From Lachnospiraceae bacterium (GTDB lineage Bacteria; Bacillota; Clostridia; Lachnospirales; Lachnospiraceae), in assembly GCA_017417105.1 (NCBI GenBank), contig JAFPZU010000096.1, positions 1 through 43,425 on the forward strand: a stretch of DNA of 43,425 nucleotides. Reading direction: 5' to 3'. The position numbers and the translations under genes were made by a program. Below the pieces are notes generated by a model that saw only the letters and a list, made by a program, of their open reading frames with translations, had not been told where the DNA came from and made no database searches. This document shows positions 34,901 through 43,425 of the stretch, in pieces; position 1 is the stretch's first letter, and each line of letters begins with the position of its first letter.

Positions 34901-35979
34901 ACAGGGTGAGAGTCAGATCGGCCAGCTGGAGTGAAAAGAGAAGGAGCAGGCTTGAGAAGAAAGTGGCCGAGCAGGAGAACATGCTTAAGGCAAGACAGAA
35001 GACCGAGGCGAGAGTTAATCTTGTATTCCCGATGGGGGGAGCGGGGTCGAGGTTTGCAGATGTGGGCTATGATATACCAAAGCCTCTTATCGAGCTTTGC
35101 GGAGAACCTTTCTTTAAAAGGGCTGCGGACTCCATCGTACAGTATGTGAAATACGAAAGAATAGTGTTTGTGGTGCTTAAAGAGCATGTAGACAAGTATG
35201 GGATCGATAAGAAGATAAAAACGTATTATCCTGACGCAAAGATCGTTATAATACCGGAGGTTCTTCCCGGAGCCCTTATGACTGCCATGGAAGGAGCAAG
35301 GGCGATACACAACGAGTATCCGGTAATATTTATGGATTGTGATCTGCTGTTTACCTCCAAGGCTCTGTATGATTACTACGGATCTGATGACTATGATTCG
35401 GCGGGTACGCTCATAACCTTCAAGTCGGATCTTGACAGGTACAGCTATGTTGAGCTTAAGGATTATGAGATAGCGGAAGGAAATGTTGTGAAGATCGCTG
35501 CGGCAACTGCCGAGAAGAAGGTAATAAGCGATCACGCCATAGCAGGCGCTTACGGCTTTATCAATACTGCGGTATTCTTAAAGGCTGCGGAGAAGTATCT
35601 GAACAACTGCCCGTATGATGAGTATTACATGAGCGGACTCTATGAACAGATGATAGCCGGAGGCCGCAGGATAAGGGTATTTGATACGGATACCTATATG
35701 TCCTTCGGCACACCTGAGGAATTCAGGGAAACCGAGAAGAAGCTTAAGGAAGAAGAGGAGAAGAGGCTTAAAGAAGAGGAAGAGAAGGCCGGGGATCAGG
35801 AAGCCGAAGAGAGTAAGGAAAACGATGACGGCTCGCCCGATAAGCCGGTAAGCCTTCCGGACGAAGAGGCCAAAGAGGAAGAAACCAAAGAGGAAGAGGC
35901 TAAAGAAGAGTCTGAAGAATCCGAAGAGGATGATAAAGAAAAGGAAACGGATAACAAAGAAGATAAGGAAGACGAGTAA
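31915..35979 (+). CDS. RND efflux permease fused to a C-terminal nucleotidyltransferase domain
   Basis: Residues 1 to about 1000 are a complete RND (HAE-type) permease: TM1 (VTVLMCVIALAVFFVTAI), two large external loops, and two sets of helices. TM4 carries TDNAVVVIEM, keeping one of the two proton-relay acidic positions. The chain then continues without a stop through a basic coiled-coil linker (about 1003-1032) into residues 1034-1270. These match sugar-nucleotide/phosphocholine-type NTP_transferase enzymes: FPMGGAGSRF (glycine-rich NTP loop), PKPLIELCGEPFF, IFMDCDLLF (Asp1141, Asp1143), and DEYYMSGLYEQMI with FGTPEEF at the end. A Glu/Lys-rich acidic tail (1271-1354) completes it. The RND C terminus is cytosolic, so the enzyme would face cytosolic NTP. 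I know of no standard family with this fusion. The substrate is unknown. Confidence 0.88.
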   Translation: MKGFVKASISRPVTVLMCVIALAVFFVTAITKITLQLEPDMSLPMMVIITPYPGAAPEEVDKLVSDKICNACEALSGIKTISSEASEGMSQVMLQYNYGINMDNAYNDLREKIDQEKSELPSDARNSTIYEMETSYYDDITLSITGATDNVDVGNEVNDNVVPELKKVSSVAQITVTGAEDKYIRIRVIPEYMSQYGLSLQGLASAIAAANYSTPAGTATYGDQAVNLSSEVKYDTVPELEKVPVTTSKGQTIYLNDVASVSYALSDKTQLSRYKGSENVSVGIKRKQSVSPVTLSNDVKPELERIMRNNPNLMIEVEDDSADEIIDSLKGVAKTMLQAVMLAMLIIFIFFGDIKGSLIVGSTMPISIMAAIVCMQAAGISLNIITMAALIIAIGMMTDNAVVVIEMCFRRHQAGLSFKDAAYEGTAIVINSVVGSTITTLVVYFPLAMMQGLMAQMFKPLASTIIFSLTASLISALLLIPICFATYKPVEHKEILTNRVLKWLSKRYRRVLRFALKWKKSVFFAAIAMLIFTLFLATFIKTDLYSGTDEGNISISMTFRPNLDLETMDVAVRQVEDFVAGSEYIENYNSSVSRTGSSASVTAHKKKDVDIPTQDIIDDWNVKLKDISPICQVQVSTPSYGIASSKDSTEYDITANDLDKLREASNELVEKIEATPGVLYATSTFKDSGAKAKVVIDPVLASAKGFTAQQLSNLVYINMSGTKATDVTIDNIKYEVRVEYPDGYYETIPDVESMSFVNSSGVSVPLTEMARISFESAPMTVSRQDGRYIDKITATMGSARHDEVTGVLDKLVNDFIEENDDLTYQENMMERMMNVEFAGILEAILIAVFLVFFVLAVQFESVVVGMLIMLCVPFAGIGSILFLLGLGIKLDMPSAFGVLMLAGIVVNNGIILIDMTMQNQKAGMDTVEALVDAGSGRLRPILMTTLTTVIAMVPVALGWSEDAMAMQGMAAVIVGGLTASTVLTLVLLPTFYLLLDRVRVRSASWSEKRRSRLEKKVAEQENMLKARQKTEARVNLVFPMGGAGSRFADVGYDIPKPLIELCGEPFFKRAADSIVQYVKYERIVFVVLKEHVDKYGIDKKIKTYYPDAKIVIIPEVLPGALMTAMEGARAIHNEYPVIFMDCDLLFTSKALYDYYGSDDYDSAGTLITFKSDLDRYSYVELKDYEIAEGNVVKIAAATAEKKVISDHAIAGAYGFINTAVFLKAAEKYLNNCPYDEYYMSGLYEQMIAGGRRIRVFDTDTYMSFGTPEEFRETEKKLKEEEEKRLKEEEEKAGDQEAEESKENDDGSPDKPVSLPDEEAKEEETKEEEAKEESEESEEDDKEKETDNKEDKEDE

Positions 35980-36019
35980 ACACTGAAGCTTCCCTAAAAC
36001 AAAGAAAGGCATTAAAGAG

Positions 36020-36058
36020 CTGCACCATGACAGAAGATTCTGCGTGGTGTAGTTTTTT
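36020..36058 (+). terminator. Terminator of the RND operon
   Basis: CTGCACCATG (36020-36029) pairs with CGTGGTGTAG-type bases (36043-36052) with two G-T pairs. An inner CAGAA/TTCTG stem continues the helix, and TTTTTT follows at 36053-36058. Confidence 0.8.
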
Positions 36059-36120
36059 GCTTCATGTCAGCGAAAGAATATACACAGGCTGCAAGATAAA
36101 ATGTATACGAAAACTTTTCG

Positions 36121-36149
36121 TTTACTATAGACCGCGAAACCGTTATAAT
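36121..36149 (+). promoter_or_regulatory. Promoter of the GGDEF gene
   Basis: TTTACT (36121-36126) is followed after 17 nt by a perfect TATAAT (36144-36149), 35 nt ahead of the start. Confidence 0.55.
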
Positions 36150-36186
36150 ATACACATCTTTCGTTTCATGACGGGTAGGAGATATG

Positions 36187-37793
36187 ATGAAAAGATCGGG
36201 AGGGCTGAGCTTTAAGTTCGGCATGGTATTCGGGGTATTCCTTCTGGTCGCAGTGCTGATCTGCGGTATCACCACGTACTTCAGCCAGATGACGATATAC
36301 CATTCACAATGTGAAAAGAACATCACCAATATAGCCGCTTATCTGGCGGATCTTATCAAGGCAGACGGAGAGGATTTCCTTCTGTACAAAAAGTACTATC
36401 TTGAGAATTTCACTACTACGGACATAAGAATGGATGCCGATGAGTATGTGAGTTACCAAATAGCTTATGAGGACGCACTTGCAAAGCATCATCCCGGAAA
36501 GGCTCTGGGGGTAGATTTAACCTTTGATGAGCTTGATGATGAGGTAAAGAAAGCATGGTTTGTCTACACCCATCTGTATTGGATTCTTACCTTTGAGAAG
36601 GCAAGAGCGGATTATAATCTTCCCTATACTTATTTTCTGATTCCGGATAGCAGTACGCGCAATGTTCATTATATGATCGACGCTTTCAGGGCATCCAGAG
36701 CATATCATATCAAATTTCTTGAGGAAAACCCGGAATATAAGGAGTTCGAATATCCCCAGGGAGATGAAGAGGAGTATATGTATCTGGGGGATACTTACCA
36801 TAATGATCTGGATTACAATCCCATATTGTGGAAGACCTGGGAGACGGGTGAAATCCAGGACGGCTTTATGGTGTGGCATAACCAGTGGGGGGATAACTAC
36901 TCCTGCTATGTTCCGGTTATTATTAACGGAGAGAAAGTAGGTCTTGTAGTCACGGAGATCGATATAGCCGATGTCAATTCTGAGATCATGAAGAATACTT
37001 TAACCCAGGTCGGTTTAATCGCCGGAGTATTGCTTGTCTGTCTTATGGCTGCCCTTATCTATATAAATAGGCAGTTCATATCGAAGATCGTGCGGCTGGA
37101 AGCAGGCGTGCATGATTATACATCCACAAAGAATGCGGAAATTGTAGCTTCCATCGAAAAGAACGTGAACGGTCAGGATGAGATCGTAACCCTTTCAGAT
37201 GAGATCATATCCATGATCATCGAGATAGAAAATTATATTAAATCCCTTATGCAGATAAATGAGGCACTGGCTAAGGAAAAGGGGAATTCAGCAAGGCTTT
37301 CCGACCTTGCCCATAAGGATGCGCTTACAGGGGTCAGAAACAGGTCAGCCTATGAAAAGGAGATGCAGAGACTTGAATGGGGGCTGGCGGACGGCGAGAC
37401 TGAGTTTGCGATAGCCGTGATAGACCTGAATTTCTTAAAGAGGATAAACGATACCTACGGTCACGAGCAGGGGAATTATGCAATAAAAAAGCTTTGCCAT
37501 ATAGTCTGTCATGTGTTTGAGCATTCTCCCGTGTTCCGCACAGGGGGGACGAGTTTGTTGCTGTCTTAAAAAATGATGATTTTAAGAACCGGGATAAGCT
37601 TGTAGAGGAGTTTAATTCACAGCTTGAGATGCTGAAAATGGACGAGAGCCTTGAACCCTGGGAGCAGATATCCGCAGCCATCGGGGTGGCGGTTTACGAC
37701 AAGGAGTATGATTCAAGCGTGGACAACGTTTTCAAGAGAGCTGATGAGATAATGTATGCACGAAAAAAAGACATGAAGGCTGTGAGAGTTTAG
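36187..37793 (+). pseudogene. Membrane sensor diguanylate cyclase (GGDEF), frameshifted in the GGDEF motif
   Basis: The protein has a membrane helix (about 10-32), an extracytoplasmic sensor region to about 275, a second helix (GLIAGVLLVCLMAALIYI), a coiled coil and a GGDEF domain (HKDALTGVRNRSAYEKEM, IAVIDLNFLKRINDTYGHEQGN). The frame then reads FRTGGTSLLLS and stops at 37569. Adding one G to the six-G run at 37543-37548 restores RTGGDEFVAVL and a complete domain ending FKRADEIMYARKKDMKAV, with a stop at 37791-37793. The RxxD inhibitory site is absent (FEHS at that place). It is either a true inactivating or switchable frameshift or a homopolymer sequencing error. ATG 36187 fits the GGAG RBS better than ATG 36184. 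Confidence 0.88.
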
Positions 37794-37843
37794 CTTAATA
37801 CGGATTCAGGCACACAAAAACAACGGCTAATGAGGAGGTTATA

Positions 37844-38830
37844 ATGGATAAAAGATTTGATGTGGTGGCGATGGGAGAGCTTCTGATAGACATGACCAAT
37901 AACGGCAAGTCAGAGCAGGGTAATGCGATGTATGAAGCTAATCCCGGCGGGGCTCCCTGTAATGTGCTGGCGATGCTTAAAAAGCTCGGGCATGAGGTTG
38001 CTTTCATAGGAAAGGTCGGGGATGATATCTTCGGAGCAGAGCTTAGGGGAGTGCTTCAGGATATAGGAATAGATACAAAAGGGCTTGTTACGGATAAAGA
38101 AGTCAGGACTACCCTTGCTTTTGTAAAGACCTTTGAAGATGGTGACAGGGACTTTTCGTTCTACCGCAACCCCGGGGCGGATATGATGCTTAAAAAAGAA
38201 GAGATAGATGACGATCTTCTTAAAAATACAGGAATATTCCACTTTGGAACGCTTTCAATGACTCATGAGGGAGTAAGGGAGGCGACACTTCACGCCGTAA
38301 AGACGGCAAAGGATGCCGGAGCCCTGATATCCTTTGATCCGAACCTCAGAGAGCCTTTGTGGAAGAGCCTTGATGAAGCAAAAGAGCAGGTGCTTTCGGG
38401 AATGAGTTACTGCGACATACTTAAGATATCCGATAATGAGATCCAGTGGCTTACGGGAGAAGAGGATTACACCGAAGGGGTTAAGAAGATATATGAAAAA
38501 TTCGACATCCCGCTTATCACGGTATCCCTTGGAAAGGAAGGAAGCCGGGCTTATTACAAAAAAGAAGATGAAAAGGACGGTTTTTTAATGGTGGAAGTTC
38601 CGCCTTTCCTTCAGAAAAACACGATCGAAACGACAGGCGCGGGAGACACCTTCGGCGGATGCGTGCTTCACTATATTCTGGAAAAGGGGCTTAAAGGTCT
38701 TACCGCATCTGATCTTGAAGAAATGATAAGGTTTGCCAACGGGGCAGCTTCCATTATAACCACAAGACGCGGGGCGCTGAGGGTAATGCCCGAGAAAGAG
38801 GAAGTGGAAGAATTAGTCCGACACAAATAA
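37844..38830 (+). CDS. PfkB-family sugar kinase, probable fructokinase
   Basis: The 328-residue protein matches bacterial fructokinases (ScrK-like), which phosphorylate fructose at C6 for glycolysis. It starts FDVVAMGELLIDM and has the sugar-binding GGAPCNVLAMLKKLG, KVGDDIFG, RTTLAFVKTFEDGDRDFSFYRNPGAD, SFDPNLREPLW and the PfkB signature ETTGAGDTFGG with catalytic Asp268. A C-terminal FANGAASIITTRRGA helix follows. The RBS is GAGGAGGTTATA. It stands alone, without a linked sucrose or fructan transporter in the window, so the exact sugar is an inference from similarity. Confidence 0.9.
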   Translation: MDKRFDVVAMGELLIDMTNNGKSEQGNAMYEANPGGAPCNVLAMLKKLGHEVAFIGKVGDDIFGAELRGVLQDIGIDTKGLVTDKEVRTTLAFVKTFEDGDRDFSFYRNPGADMMLKKEEIDDDLLKNTGIFHFGTLSMTHEGVREATLHAVKTAKDAGALISFDPNLREPLWKSLDEAKEQVLSGMSYCDILKISDNEIQWLTGEEDYTEGVKKIYEKFDIPLITVSLGKEGSRAYYKKEDEKDGFLMVEVPPFLQKNTIETTGAGDTFGGCVLHYILEKGLKGLTASDLEEMIRFANGAASIITTRRGALRVMPEKEEVEELVRHK

Positions 38831-38843
38831 GTTTTTGTCCTAT

Positions 38844-38899
38844 TTGGAAAATTTACGTATCTATGGTATCATCCAAGTTTGGTGCCATAGATATTTTTA
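38844..38899 (+). promoter_or_regulatory. Promoter with overlapping terminator-like dyad ahead of the activase gene
   Basis: TTGGAA (38844-38849) and TATCAT (38867-38872) are spaced 17 nt. A 9-bp perfect inverted repeat (38858-38866 with 38885-38893) followed by TTTTTA overlaps the -10. It can act as the fructokinase terminator or as an operator. Confidence 0.5.
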
Positions 38900-38915
38900 A
38901 TGTTCAGAGGTTTGT

Positions 38916-41900
38916 ATGGACGAGTTATACTTGCTTGGTATAGATATAGGATCGACAACAGTAAAGGTGGCGCTCATGGATCAACGCATGAACGTCCTTT
39001 TTTGTGATTACAGGCGGCATTTTGCAAACATCAGGGAAACACTGGCAGCCCTCATTGAGGATGCCTTCAATGTGACCGGGGATGTCCTTATTGCGCCCAT
39101 GATAACGGGCTCAGGGGGACTGACCCTTGCAAATGCCATAGACGTGCCCTTTACCCAGGAGGTTGTGGCGGTGGCCACCGCCTTGGAGCGCTTTGCTCCC
39201 CTTACGGATGTAGCGATAGAGCTCGGAGGCGAGGATGCCAAGATCATCTATTTTGAGGACGGCAATGTGGAACAGCGCATGAACGGCATCTGCGCCGGAG
39301 GCACGGGCTCTTTCATAGATCAGATGGCATCGCTTCTTCAGACTGACGCAGCTGGATTAAATGAGCTTGCAAAGGATTATGAATCCCTTTATACGATAGC
39401 CGCCCGCTGCGGCGTGTTTGCAGAGTCGGACATCCAGCCACTTATAAACGAGGGGGCAAGGAAGGAAGATCTTGCAGCCTCCATCTTCCAGGCAGTCGTT
39501 AATCAGACCATATCAGGGCTTGCCTGCGGTAAACCCATAAGGGGTCACGTGGCATTCCTTGGAGGACCGCTTCACTTTCTGCCGGAGCTTCGGAATGCTT
39601 TCATCCGCACCTTAAAACTGGATTCCTTCCATACCATAGTGCCGGAGGGGTCCCATCTGTTTGCGGCGATAGGTTCGGCGCTTAATTTTAAGAGGGACAA
39701 AGTAAGAACCCTGTCATCGCTTGTTGAGGCATTGAAAAATCCTATCCATCTGGAGTTTGAGGTGGAGAGGATGGAGCCTTTATTCGCTGATCAGAAATCC
39801 TATAAGAAATTCACCGACAGACACGACAGGGCGAAGGTCAGGAAGGCTTCGCTGTCACAGTATAAGGGAAACGCCTATCTTGGCATAGATGCAGGTTCAA
39901 CTACCACGAAGTGCGCTCTTATATCCGAAAAGGGCGACCTTCTATATTCCTTTTATTCAAATAATAACGGCTCGCCCCTTATGACGGCGATCGATTCCAT
40001 TAAAGAGATATATGACAGGAAACCTGAGGGGGTTAAGATAGCGGGAGCCTGCTCCACAGGCTACGGAGAGGCTTTGATAAAATCAGCGCTGCAGCTTGAT
40101 GAGGGGGAAGTTGAGACCGTAGCGCATTACTATGCGGCGGCGCATTTCAGACCTGACGTTGACTGTATCCTTGACATCGGCGGTCAGGACATGAAGTGCA
40201 TCAGGATAAAGAACCGTACGGTTGATTCCGTCATGCTTAATGAAGCCTGCTCTTCGGGCTGCGGATCTTTCCTTGAAACCTTTGCGAAATCCCTCAATAT
40301 GTCCGTTGAAGACTTTGCGAAGGCGGCGCTTTTTGCTGAGCATCCTATAGATCTTGGAACAAGATGCACCGTGTTTATGAATTCGAAGGTGAAGCAGGCG
40401 CAGAAGGAAGGGGCGGGAGTAGACGATATCTCCGCAGGTCTTGCTTATTCCGTAATAAAAAATGCGCTGTTTAAGGTAATAAAGGTGTCTGATGCCGATG
40501 AGCTTGGAAAGGTGATCGTGGCTCAGGGAGGAACCTTCTATAACAATGCAGTACTAAGGTCACTTGAAAGGATCGCGGGAGTTGAGGTTGTCCGTCCCGA
40601 TATCGCAGGTATAATGGGCGCTTTCGGAGCGGCGCTTATTGCCAAGGAGAGGCATGCAGAGGGGACTGATTCCACCATGCTTTCAATAGAGGATATCAGG
40701 AATCTGCAGTTTACCACCTCCATGACCAAATGTCAGGGCTGTACGAATAACTGCCGCCTTACCATCAACCGCTTCACGGGAGGAAGAACCTTCATATCCG
40801 GAAACCGCTGTGAAAAGGGGCTTGGCAGGAATAAGACCAATACGGATGTGCCTAACCTCTATGACTGGAAGATGAAGAGGATATTCGGGTATAATCCACT
40901 GGAGATCTATGAGGCGCCAAGGGGAGAAGTCGGTATTCCCAGAGCCCTTAATATGTATGAGGACTATCCTTTCTGGTTCACCTTCTTTACGGTACTGGGA
41001 TACAGGGTGGTGCTTTCCCCCGTTGCAAGCCATAAGATCTATGAGCTTGGGATCGAGTCCATTCCCTCCGAATCGGAGTGCTATCCCGCAAAGCTTGCCC
41101 ACGGGCATATTCAATGGCTTATTAATAACAATATCAAATTTATATTCTATCCCTCCCTCTTTTATGAAAGGAATGAGTTCAAGGAGGCAGGGAATCACTT
41201 CAACTGCCCCATAGTCACGTCCTATTCGGAGAATATAAAAAACAATGTGGAGGATCTGAAGCTTAAAAACATTGACTTCAGGAATCCTTTCATTGCCTTT
41301 GATTCCCCGGAGGATATCTATCCAAGGCTCATTGAGGCGCTGCCGGAGATAGAGCCTGATGAGATAATACATGCTGTCTTTATTGCCTGGGATGAGCAGG
41401 CGAAGGCAAGAAGGGATGTGGAAAAGAAGGGAGAGGAGACCCTTAAGTGGATAAAGAAGAATAATGCCAGAGGCATAGTGCTGGCAGGCAGGCCTTATCA
41501 CATAGACCCCGAGATAAACCATGGCATACCGGAGCTTATTACCTCACACAGGGTGGCGGTTCTGACAGAGGATTCGGTGTCACATCTCGGTAAGGTGGAG
41601 AGGCCTTTGAGAGTCATAGATCAGTGGATGTATCACTCGAGGCTCTATGCCGCGGCGGAGTTTGTAAAGCAAAGAGATGATATCGATCTTATTCAGCTTA
41701 ACTCCTTCGGCTGCGGGCTTGATGCCGTCACGACGGATCAGGTAGCGGAGATTTTGGAGAGCGGGGATAAGATATACACCTGCCTTAAGATAGATGAAGT
41801 GAATAACCTGGGAGCGGCGCGTATAAGGGTCAGGTCTCTTCTTGCAGCTTTAAGAGTCAGGGATATGAATGAGACTGAGAGGAATATAAGACCCCTTGAT

Positions 41901-43175
41901 CAGAGAAGGGTATTATTCACCGAGGAAATGAAGAATGAGGGATATACCATAATAGCTCCCCAGATGTCACCAATCCATTTCGAGGTGCTGGAGCCTGCCA
42001 TGAAGGCTGAGGGATACAACTTTGTTTTCCTTGACAACGACGGGCGTGAGGCCGTGAATACGGGACTTAAATACGTGAATAACGATGCCTGCTATCCGTC
42101 CCTTATGGTTGTGGGACAGATAATGTCGGCGCTGCATTCGGGGAAATATGACTTAAACCGCACGGCTGTCATAATGAGCCAGACGGGAGGCGGATGCAGG
42201 GCTACAAACTACGTTGCGTTCATAAGAAGAGCCTTAAAGAAGGCCGGGATGGAACAGATACCGGTGATATCCCTTAACGCTGTCGGACTTGAACCGAATC
42301 CCGGTTTTCATATTAGCGCATCCCTTGCGATACGCATGATATACGGAGTGGAGCTTGGTGATCTTTTCATGAGGTGCCTCTACAGGATGAGACCCTATGA
42401 GCTAAAGCCCGGGGCTGCCGACAGGCTTCATAAGAAGCTTTTGTGGGAGGCGCAGACTTTCCTTGCTTCGGGAAGCTTATCCTACAGGAAGTATAAAAAG
42501 CTTTGCAGAAGGATCGTTATGAAGTTTGACACCCTTCCGATAGATGAGAATATGGTAAAGCCCAAGGTGGGTATTGTGGGAGAGATACTTGTCAAATACA
42601 TGCCTGCCGCCAATAACCATCTCGTGGAGCTTCTGGAGGAAGAAGGCGCGGAGGCTGTGGTTCCGGATCTTATGGATTTCTTTGGCTACAGCTTTTATAA
42701 CCAGGTTTATAAGGGAGATTATCTGGGACAGTCAAAGAAGGCGGAGAGGGTTAATAAGCTGCTTATCTGGGCGGTGAACCGGCTTAGGAGCTACCCGTCG
42801 AAGATACTTGCGGCTTCAGAGCATTTCTCGCCTCATACGAAGATAACGGATATAGCGGATATGGCAAGACCCATAGTTGATATAGGTAATCAGACCGGTG
42901 AAGGGTGGTTCCTTACCGGAGAGATAATGGAGCTTATTCATATGGGAGTCAGCAATGTTGTGTGCGTACAGCCCTTCGCCTGTCTTCCGAATCATGTGGT
43001 GGGTAAGGGAGTAATAAAGCGCGTAAGGGAGGAGCATCCTGAGGCCAATATCGTAGCCATAGATTATGATCCCGGAGCTTCGGAAGTCAATCAGCTGAAC
43101 CGTATCAAGCTGATGCTTGCTTCAGCCGTAAAGAAGCTTAAGGGAAACGGAAACAACCTCGGGCAGGTGTCGTAG
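38916..43175 (+). CDS. Giant fused 2-hydroxyacyl-CoA dehydratase activase/dehydratase-like protein
   Basis: The 1419-residue protein joins two BcrAD/BadFG-type ATPase domains (about 4-270 and 323-590) to a cysteine-rich DUF2229 and HgdB-like C-terminal part. The ATPases start [13 protein letters not shown] and [13 protein letters not shown]. The cluster-binding cysteines are visible in CAGGTGSF (first) and [10 protein letters not shown] (second). CQGCTNNC and GNRCEKG lie near 607-635. [12 protein letters not shown] (about 720), [13 protein letters not shown] (about 930), [12 protein letters not shown] (about 1058), GGGCRATNY and [13 protein letters not shown] (about 1350) resemble Fe-S ligands of HgdB and double-cubane proteins. 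Activases of this kind use ATP to push electrons at very low potential. Here donor and acceptor seem to be in one chain. The physiological substrate is unknown. The RBS is CAGAGG. Confidence 0.88.
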   Translation: MDELYLLGIDIGSTTVKVALMDQRMNVLFCDYRRHFANIRETLAALIEDAFNVTGDVLIAPMITGSGGLTLANAIDVPFTQEVVAVATALERFAPLTDVAIELGGEDAKIIYFEDGNVEQRMNGICAGGTGSFIDQMASLLQTDAAGLNELAKDYESLYTIAARCGVFAESDIQPLINEGARKEDLAASIFQAVVNQTISGLACGKPIRGHVAFLGGPLHFLPELRNAFIRTLKLDSFHTIVPEGSHLFAAIGSALNFKRDKVRTLSSLVEALKNPIHLEFEVERMEPLFADQKSYKKFTDRHDRAKVRKASLSQYKGNAYLGIDAGSTTTKCALISEKGDLLYSFYSNNNGSPLMTAIDSIKEIYDRKPEGVKIAGACSTGYGEALIKSALQLDEGEVETVAHYYAAAHFRPDVDCILDIGGQDMKCIRIKNRTVDSVMLNEACSSGCGSFLETFAKSLNMSVEDFAKAALFAEHPIDLGTRCTVFMNSKVKQAQKEGAGVDDISAGLAYSVIKNALFKVIKVSDADELGKVIVAQGGTFYNNAVLRSLERIAGVEVVRPDIAGIMGAFGAALIAKERHAEGTDSTMLSIEDIRNLQFTTSMTKCQGCTNNCRLTINRFTGGRTFISGNRCEKGLGRNKTNTDVPNLYDWKMKRIFGYNPLEIYEAPRGEVGIPRALNMYEDYPFWFTFFTVLGYRVVLSPVASHKIYELGIESIPSESECYPAKLAHGHIQWLINNNIKFIFYPSLFYERNEFKEAGNHFNCPIVTSYSENIKNNVEDLKLKNIDFRNPFIAFDSPEDIYPRLIEALPEIEPDEIIHAVFIAWDEQAKARRDVEKKGEETLKWIKKNNARGIVLAGRPYHIDPEINHGIPELITSHRVAVLTEDSVSHLGKVERPLRVIDQWMYHSRLYAAAEFVKQRDDIDLIQLNSFGCGLDAVTTDQVAEILESGDKIYTCLKIDEVNNLGAARIRVRSLLAALRVRDMNETERNIRPLDQRRVLFTEEMKNEGYTIIAPQMSPIHFEVLEPAMKAEGYNFVFLDNDGREAVNTGLKYVNNDACYPSLMVVGQIMSALHSGKYDLNRTAVIMSQTGGGCRATNYVAFIRRALKKAGMEQIPVISLNAVGLEPNPGFHISASLAIRMIYGVELGDLFMRCLYRMRPYELKPGAADRLHKKLLWEAQTFLASGSLSYRKYKKLCRRIVMKFDTLPIDENMVKPKVGIVGEILVKYMPAANNHLVELLEEEGAEAVVPDLMDFFGYSFYNQVYKGDYLGQSKKAERVNKLLIWAVNRLRSYPSKILAASEHFSPHTKITDIADMARPIVDIGNQTGEGWFLTGEIMELIHMGVSNVVCVQPFACLPNHVVGKGVIKRVREEHPEANIVAIDYDPGASEVNQLNRIKLMLASAVKKLKGNGNNLGQVS

Positions 43176-43245
43176 GATAAGTGTATATTGGTCTATCGGA
43201 TGTGTGCCGAATTACAAATACTGATTTTTGAAGGAGTAATCCGAA

Positions 43246-43425
43246 ATGAAAAAAGGAATAGTGCTTGAAGGGGGCGCCATGCGGGGATTATTCACCTCGG
43301 GAGTCCTTGATGTGATGATGGAGAATAACATAGAGTTTGACGGGGCGGCGGGAGTATCCGCCGGAGTGATCTTCGGAAGCAATCTGAAGTCAAGGCAGCC
43401 GGGACGCGCCATAAGGTATAATAAA
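43246..43425 (+). CDS. Patatin-like phospholipase, N-terminal part (runs off the window)
   Basis: Sixty codons are present from ATG 43246 (RBS AAGGAG at 43231-43236) to the window end. They show the patatin oxyanion motif LEGGAMRGLFTSGVLD and the GxSxG nucleophile elbow in GAAGVSAGVIFG, followed by SNLKSRQPGRAIRYNK. This is the usual beginning of bacterial patatin-family serine acyl hydrolases of the YjjU type. The rest, including the catalytic Asp, lies outside. It follows the activase gene by 70 nt and may share its transcript. Confidence 0.88.
   Translation, partial: MKKGIVLEGGAMRGLFTSGVLDVMMENNIEFDGAAGVSAGVIFGSNLKSRQPGRAIRYNK

Noticed and set aside
34495-35535. A 346-codon open frame on the minus strand inside the RND/nucleotidyltransferase gene
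   Set aside because: It is the shadow of a clearly coding + strand gene; the translation is low-complexity, rich in His, Tyr and Arg, with no RBS or recognisable domain.

Overview
The window looks like chromosomal DNA of an anaerobic, low-to-mid GC Firmicute, most likely Lachnospiraceae (Butyrivibrio/Pseudobutyrivibrio-like). Reasons: the ispG-polC pair with a Gram-positive PolC, a rimP-nusA-ylxQ-infB-rbfA-nrnA-truB-ribF block, strong AGGAGG-type ribosome binding sites, hybrid kinase and GGDEF proteins typical of rumen and gut clostridia, and a giant 2-hydroxyacyl-CoA dehydratase activase-type protein. The family assignment comes from gene content only. Every supported gene is on the + strand.

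Layout. 1-5732: a hairpin-rich repeat, ispG and polC. 5733-6063: a composite inverted-repeat region and a promoter. 6064-9487: a deleted amino-acid-permease remnant and a hybrid histidine kinase. 9488-11713: a repeat, a basic protein of unknown function and an EAL/HDOD protein. 11735-13525: tRNA-Glu(CTC), a terminator and an NhaC antiporter. 13457-21525: the translation and RNA-metabolism operon; its RimP is short, YlxR is absent, and infB has a frameshift near its 5' end. 21526-24723: a MITE-like element, a 106-bp repeat, a Na+/phosphate cotransporter and an SH3-NlpC/P60 hydrolase. These sit between ribF and rpsO-pnp, which are often neighbours in Firmicutes. 24732-27389: rpsO and pnp. 27390-27762: a repeat containing a nested MITE-like insertion. 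27763-29951: a flippase-like membrane protein fused to a kinase-like domain, then a 52-residue small gene with its own promoter, RBS and terminator. 29959-36058: the second 106-bp repeat, then an RND efflux operon. Its permease is fused at the C terminus to a complete sugar-nucleotidyltransferase-type domain and an acidic tail. 36121-43425: a frameshifted GGDEF gene, fructokinase, a 1419-residue activase/dehydratase fusion and the start of a patatin-like gene.

The most unusual content is at 27.7-36.0 kb. A kinase-like domain is fused to a membrane flippase-like domain, and a nucleotidyltransferase domain is fused to an RND exporter. Phosphorylation followed by nucleotidyl activation is the chemistry of LicA/LicC-type pathways, so these proteins could couple activation of a small molecule to its movement across the membrane. 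That is inference. The second notable layer is a set of small non-coding repeats with terminal inverted repeats and CTAAG/TAAG direct repeats, one nested inside another. They occupy nearly all the long intergenic gaps and often lie next to promoters.
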